Of a DNA stretch of 64,000 bases, positions 60,697 through 64,000 are shown in pieces. Where the stretch lies: the NCBI RefSeq assembly GCF_038449125.1, contig NZ_CP151800.1, forward strand, positions 3,382,406-3,446,405, given 5' to 3'. Source of the DNA: Kosakonia sp. BYX6 (GTDB lineage Bacteria; Pseudomonadota; Gammaproteobacteria; Enterobacterales; Enterobacteriaceae). Positions within the stretch are counted from its first letter, which is position 1. The number at the start of each line of letters is the position of its first letter. The position numbers were made by a program, and so were the translations under genes. The notes beneath the pieces were generated by a model, which was not told the origin of the DNA, did no database searches, and saw only the letters and a program-made list of their open reading frames with translations.

Positions 60697-62196
60697 ATGA
60701 GTCTGATATCAGGGTTTGTTAAATCGCTGTCTAAATTATCGATGATTGGCCGTGCGCTAATGCTGCCAATTTCACTGCTGCCTGCTGCGGGCTTATTACT
60801 GGCTTTTGGTGACAAATTCCACCTACCGCTGATGATGAACGCCGGTGGGGTTATTTTCGATAACCTGCCGATGCTGTTCGCCATCGGCTCTGCGGTCGGG
60901 CTGGCGTCGGAATCCGGGATTGCGGCGCTTTCCGCCGCCGTTTCGGTATTTGTCACCAACATCACCATCAGCACCATGTTAAGCATCACACCGGAAATGG
61001 CCTCCCAGGGCGGTAAATACGCCATGGTCGTCGGCATTCCAACATTGCAGATGGGCGTCTTCGGCGGCCTGATTTGCGGTATTCTCGCCGCCTGGTGTTA
61101 TAACCGTTTCCATACCATGCAGTTGCCGGAATTCCTCGGCTTCTTCTCCGGTAAACGTTTTGTCGCCATCGCCACGGCGTTTCTGTCGTTTGTCCTCGGC
61201 CTGCTGCTGCCGTATGTCTGGCAACATATTCAGGCGGGCATTGATGCGCTGTCCATTATCGTCAATGGTGATAATCAAGCGGCATCGACCTTTATCTTCG
61301 GGCTGGTTGAACGCGCGCTGATCCCGCTTGGTCTGCACCATATCTGGTATCCGTCGTTCTGGTACTCGTTTGGCGATTACACCACGCAGGCCGGCCAGGT
61401 GATTCACGGCGACCAGACCATCTGGTTCAAAATGCTGGAAGAAGGCGTGAAATCCTTCAGCAGCGACACCTACCAGAACGCCGGGAAATTTATGCAGGGC
61501 GAGTTCCCGCTGATGCTGTTCGCACTGCCGGCGGCTTGCCTGGCGATGTACCACGAAGCGCATACGCGCAACAAAAAGATTGCCTTCGGCATCCTGTTCT
61601 CTGCCGCGCTGACCTGTTTCCTGACCGGGATTACCGAACCGGTGGAATTCACCTTTATCTTCGTGGCGCCGATCCTCTACGTCTTTAACGCCATCATGGC
61701 CGGTCTGGCGTATATGACGATGTACCTGCTGCACGCGCACATCGCCAAGTCCTTCTCCGCCGGGTTTATCGATTACCTGTCGTTCGGCATTCTGCCGTCG
61801 TTTAACGGTTACCAGACCAACTTCCTCAATGCGGTGATTGTCGGCATTCCGATGGCGCTGATTTATTACTTCACCTTCCGCTTTGTGATCCGCCGCTTCG
61901 ATGTGAAAACGCCAGGCCGCACCGAAGTCACCGCCACGGCGAATGACAAAACCGATAGCGAACTGGCAACCGAAATTATTGGCTTGCTGGGCGGCGCGCA
62001 GAATATTGATTCCGTCGGGTCGTGCATCACGCGTCTGCGTCTGGAAGTGACGAAGAGCGACATGGTGGATAAAGATGGCCTGAACAGCTTAGGCGCGCGC
62101 GGCGTCGTGTTTGTTGGCGATAGCGGCATCCAGGTTATTTTTGGCGCGAGGGCACAGTTTATCGCGCAGACCATGTCCACCATGATCGGCAAATAA
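60697..62196 (+). CDS. PTS glucose/maltose-family enzyme IICB (PtsG/MalX-like)
   Basis: A 499-residue PTS permease. The IIC domain (residues 1-400) includes LMLPISLLPAAGLLLAFGDK, GLVERALIPLGLHHIW with the conserved GLHH, and CFLTGITEPVEFTFIFVAPI. The C-terminal IIB domain has the phosphoryl Cys in GSCITRLRLEV. IIA function must come from Crr. It is closer in plan to MalX than to the housekeeping PtsG because a MalI-like repressor follows. The sugar is unknown, perhaps an alpha-glucoside or glucose derivative. Confidence 0.9.
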   Translation: MSLISGFVKSLSKLSMIGRALMLPISLLPAAGLLLAFGDKFHLPLMMNAGGVIFDNLPMLFAIGSAVGLASESGIAALSAAVSVFVTNITISTMLSITPEMASQGGKYAMVVGIPTLQMGVFGGLICGILAAWCYNRFHTMQLPEFLGFFSGKRFVAIATAFLSFVLGLLLPYVWQHIQAGIDALSIIVNGDNQAASTFIFGLVERALIPLGLHHIWYPSFWYSFGDYTTQAGQVIHGDQTIWFKMLEEGVKSFSSDTYQNAGKFMQGEFPLMLFALPAACLAMYHEAHTRNKKIAFGILFSAALTCFLTGITEPVEFTFIFVAPILYVFNAIMAGLAYMTMYLLHAHIAKSFSAGFIDYLSFGILPSFNGYQTNFLNAVIVGIPMALIYYFTFRFVIRRFDVKTPGRTEVTATANDKTDSELATEIIGLLGGAQNIDSVGSCITRLRLEVTKSDMVDKDGLNSLGARGVVFVGDSGIQVIFGARAQFIAQTMSTMIGK

Positions 62197-62256
62197 TAAG
62201 ATACCAGGTTGGCGCGTCGAACAGGCGCGCCGTTTCAGGGATCTCAGGGAGCAGCA

Positions 62257-63273
62257 TTGAAGAAAGTCAGCATCATTGATGTCGCAAAACAGGCGGGTGT
62301 CTCGGTTTCCACCGTCTCGCTGGTGCTACGCCAGAAAGGGAAAATTTCCGATGCGACCATCGAGAGAGTCCACGCGGCAATCACGGCGCTCGGTTATGTC
62401 CACAATGTCGCCGCCGCCAACCTGCGCGCCAACACCTCGAACCTTATCGGTCTTATCCTGCGCGATTTCAGCGACAGCTTCTCCATCAAAGTGATGGCGA
62501 GCATCGTGCTGGAGCTGGAAAAACAGGGCTATATGGTGTTCCTCGGCCAGCCGCTGAACGATGGCGAACATCTGGAACGCTGCCTGTTGTCGTTTAAACA
62601 GCAGGGCGTGGCGGGCGTGATTTACCTTTCCTCAGACACGCGCAGCGTCAGTTTGCCCGCGCAAATTCGCCAGTGTCCGCTGCCGTTAGTCGTGGTGTCG
62701 CAATCGTTGCTGGACGAGCAATGCAATCTGGTGATGCGCGATAACCGCCAGGCGGCGAACCTCGCAACCCGCTATTTGATTGAACGTGGCCATCGCAATA
62801 TCGCCTATATTGGCGGCATCGAAGGGGATTTGATTCGCCAGCAGCGGCTGCTCGGTTTTCGCAGCGCGATGACGCAATACGGCCTGGCGTTGCGGGAAGA
62901 GTTCACCCCGGCCTGTAGCGGCGACACCGAAGCGGCAAGTTATGCCACCCGACAACTACTGGAAAAGAACAACACCATTACCGCCCTGCTGTGCCACTCT
63001 CCCGATGCGATGATTGGCTCAATTGCCGGGATCCATCACACCGGGCGCACCGTCGGCAAAGATGTGTTTCTCTCGCAGCAGGTCGCGCTGATCGGCTTTG
63101 AAGATATGCTGCACGTCAATCTCACCTCCCCGTCGTTCACCTATGTCTCTTCCGCCAGTGAAGAAACCGGGCGCCAGGCCGCCGGGTTGATGATTCGCAA
63201 ACTGAAAGATCCCGAGTTGCAAACCCAGCGCATTACTCTTTCCGGGCAGCTTATCGCGCGTGAATCCGCGTAA
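62257..63273 (+). CDS. LacI-family repressor, MalI-like
   Basis: A 338-residue repressor. The helix-turn-helix with hinge is SIIDVAKQAGVSVSTVSLVL then RQKGKISDATIERV, very like E. coli MalI. The effector domain follows (LIGLILRDFSDSFSIKVMAS; MVFLGQPLNDGEHLERCLLS). The start is taken as TTG at 62257, with AGGGAG six bases upstream and only two residues before the helix-turn-helix; an earlier TTG at 62209 lacks such a site. It follows the PTS gene in the same direction, unlike E. coli where malI is divergent. Confidence 0.88.
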   Translation: MKKVSIIDVAKQAGVSVSTVSLVLRQKGKISDATIERVHAAITALGYVHNVAAANLRANTSNLIGLILRDFSDSFSIKVMASIVLELEKQGYMVFLGQPLNDGEHLERCLLSFKQQGVAGVIYLSSDTRSVSLPAQIRQCPLPLVVVSQSLLDEQCNLVMRDNRQAANLATRYLIERGHRNIAYIGGIEGDLIRQQRLLGFRSAMTQYGLALREEFTPACSGDTEAASYATRQLLEKNNTITALLCHSPDAMIGSIAGIHHTGRTVGKDVFLSQQVALIGFEDMLHVNLTSPSFTYVSSASEETGRQAAGLMIRKLKDPELQTQRITLSGQLIARESA

Positions 63274-64000
63274 TTAACCGCGCCCGACGAAGGGCATGCC
63301 GTTCGCCATAATCGTCATTTCCAGCACATTGGTTGTTACCGGCATGGCGGCAATCATGGCGATGGCCTGCGCGACATCCGCCACATCCATCATCTCTTCC
63401 GCCTGAATCGAGCCATCCGCCTGATAAACGCCTTTGCGCATGCGCCCGGACATTTCGGTTTCCGCATTGCCAATGTTGATTTGCCCGCAGGCGATATTGA
63501 ATTTGCGGCAATCGAGAGAGATGGATTTTGTCAGGCCGGAAATGGCATGTTTCGAGGCGGTGTAAGCCGCGCTATATAAACGCGGGGTCATGGCGGATAT
63601 CGACGCGTTATTGATAATGCGCCCGCCCATTGGCTGCTGATTTTTCATGATTTTGATCGCCTCTTGCGCGCACAAAAAGCTGGCGTGGACGTTGACATTA
63701 AACACCCGCAGCCACTCCTCAAAAGGGATCTCTTCAATGGATTTGGCCGGGCTATTGTTACCCGCGTTATTGAATAACACATCCAAGCGACCGGCATCTT
63801 TGCGAATGCGGGCAAAAAGCTGTTGTACCGCGTCCGGATCGGCAACGTCGGCCACCACCGGAATAAAGCGTTCAGGAGCAAAGCCCTCCGCACACGCTTT
63901 CAGTTGTTCTTCGTTGCGGGCTGCGACAAACACCATATACCCCATTTGATACAGCGCTTTCGCGGCTGCCAGACCGATGCCTTTGCTTCCACCCGTAACC
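63274..64000 (-). CDS. Short-chain dehydrogenase/reductase (5' end outside window)
   Basis: At least 241 residues of an SDR read from the right edge: VTGGSKGIGLAAAKALYQMG binds the cofactor, NNAGNNSPAKSI is the NAG loop and the catalytic region is NASISAMTPRLYSAAYTASK with Ser, Tyr and Lys. Only the first few residues are missing. Its stop codon abuts the repressor stop with no spacer. The substrate is unknown; its place beside a PTS unit may point to sugar or polyol metabolism. Confidence 0.88.
   Translation of the reverse strand, partial: VTGGSKGIGLAAAKALYQMGYMVFVAARNEEQLKACAEGFAPERFIPVVADVADPDAVQQLFARIRKDAGRLDVLFNNAGNNSPAKSIEEIPFEEWLRVFNVNVHASFLCAQEAIKIMKNQQPMGGRIINNASISAMTPRLYSAAYTASKHAISGLTKSISLDCRKFNIACGQINIGNAETEMSGRMRKGVYQADGSIQAEEMMDVADVAQAIAMIAAMPVTTNVLEMTIMANGMPFVGRG

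Overview
The window is chromosomal DNA of a member of the Enterobacteriaceae. The evidence is the FepA-type receptor end, the argU - FimY/FimZ - type 1-like fimbriae - folD - ybcJ order shared with Salmonella and E. coli, the RutR-, MalI-, RcsA- and YoaK-like genes, and the REP/BIME repeats. A plant-associated genus such as Kosakonia or a relative fits best, because there is a LuxR solo with a proline iminopeptidase, a candidate plant-sugar operon and remnants of an aromatic-acid decarboxylase locus. The genus is an inference.

Layout. (1) 3-497: 3' end of a FepA-like siderophore receptor and its terminator. (2) 587-11214: a carbohydrate locus with an ABC importer and DUF2291 lipoprotein, a divergent SorC regulator, a two-piece transketolase, a fucose-isomerase-fold isomerase and an FGGY kinase. 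The two promoters carry nearly identical 32-bp operators. The gene set resembles the non-oxidative D-apiose (apulose-4-phosphate transketolase) route. (3) 12048-25199: a reductive pyrimidine degradation cluster. It holds dihydropyrimidine dehydrogenase PreT/PreA, dihydropyrimidinase, ureidopropionase, an aminotransferase, a YdfG-like reductase, an NMT1-type ABC importer and a RutR-like regulator. Two promoters have sigma-54 motifs followed by RutR-like boxes. (4) 25434-30110: an EAL-HDOD protein, a small winged-helix regulator, a LysR regulator, an AT-rich porin gene and a MarA/SoxS-size AraC regulator. (5) 30260-31599: remains of a divergent lysR / ubiD-ubiX-DUF554 locus, cut by at least three deletions. 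(6) 31618-34309: a YjbE/GfcA-like Thr-rich secreted protein divergent from an RcsA-like LuxR gene with Rcs-like boxes between them, two tiny membrane proteins and a nucleoside-recognition-domain permease. (7) 34443-41804: a peptide ABC transporter operon, a plant-associated-type LuxR solo and pip, with two matching lux-type boxes. (8) 41886-50490: assorted metabolic genes, a LysR/SDR pair, an H-NS paralogue and an orphan beta-glucoside PTS enzyme II behind a RAT/terminator leader. (9) 50863-58783: tRNA-Arg(UCU), fimY-like, fimZ and the fimbrial operon. (10) 59313-64000: folD, ybcJ, a PtsG/MalX-like PTS with a MalI-like repressor and tandem operators, and a truncated SDR gene.

The main catabolic units are self-contained, each carrying transport, enzymes and a local regulator. 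Starts were chosen by ribosome binding sites, so several genes begin downstream of the longest possible frame. Names rest on remembered family features; no database search was run.
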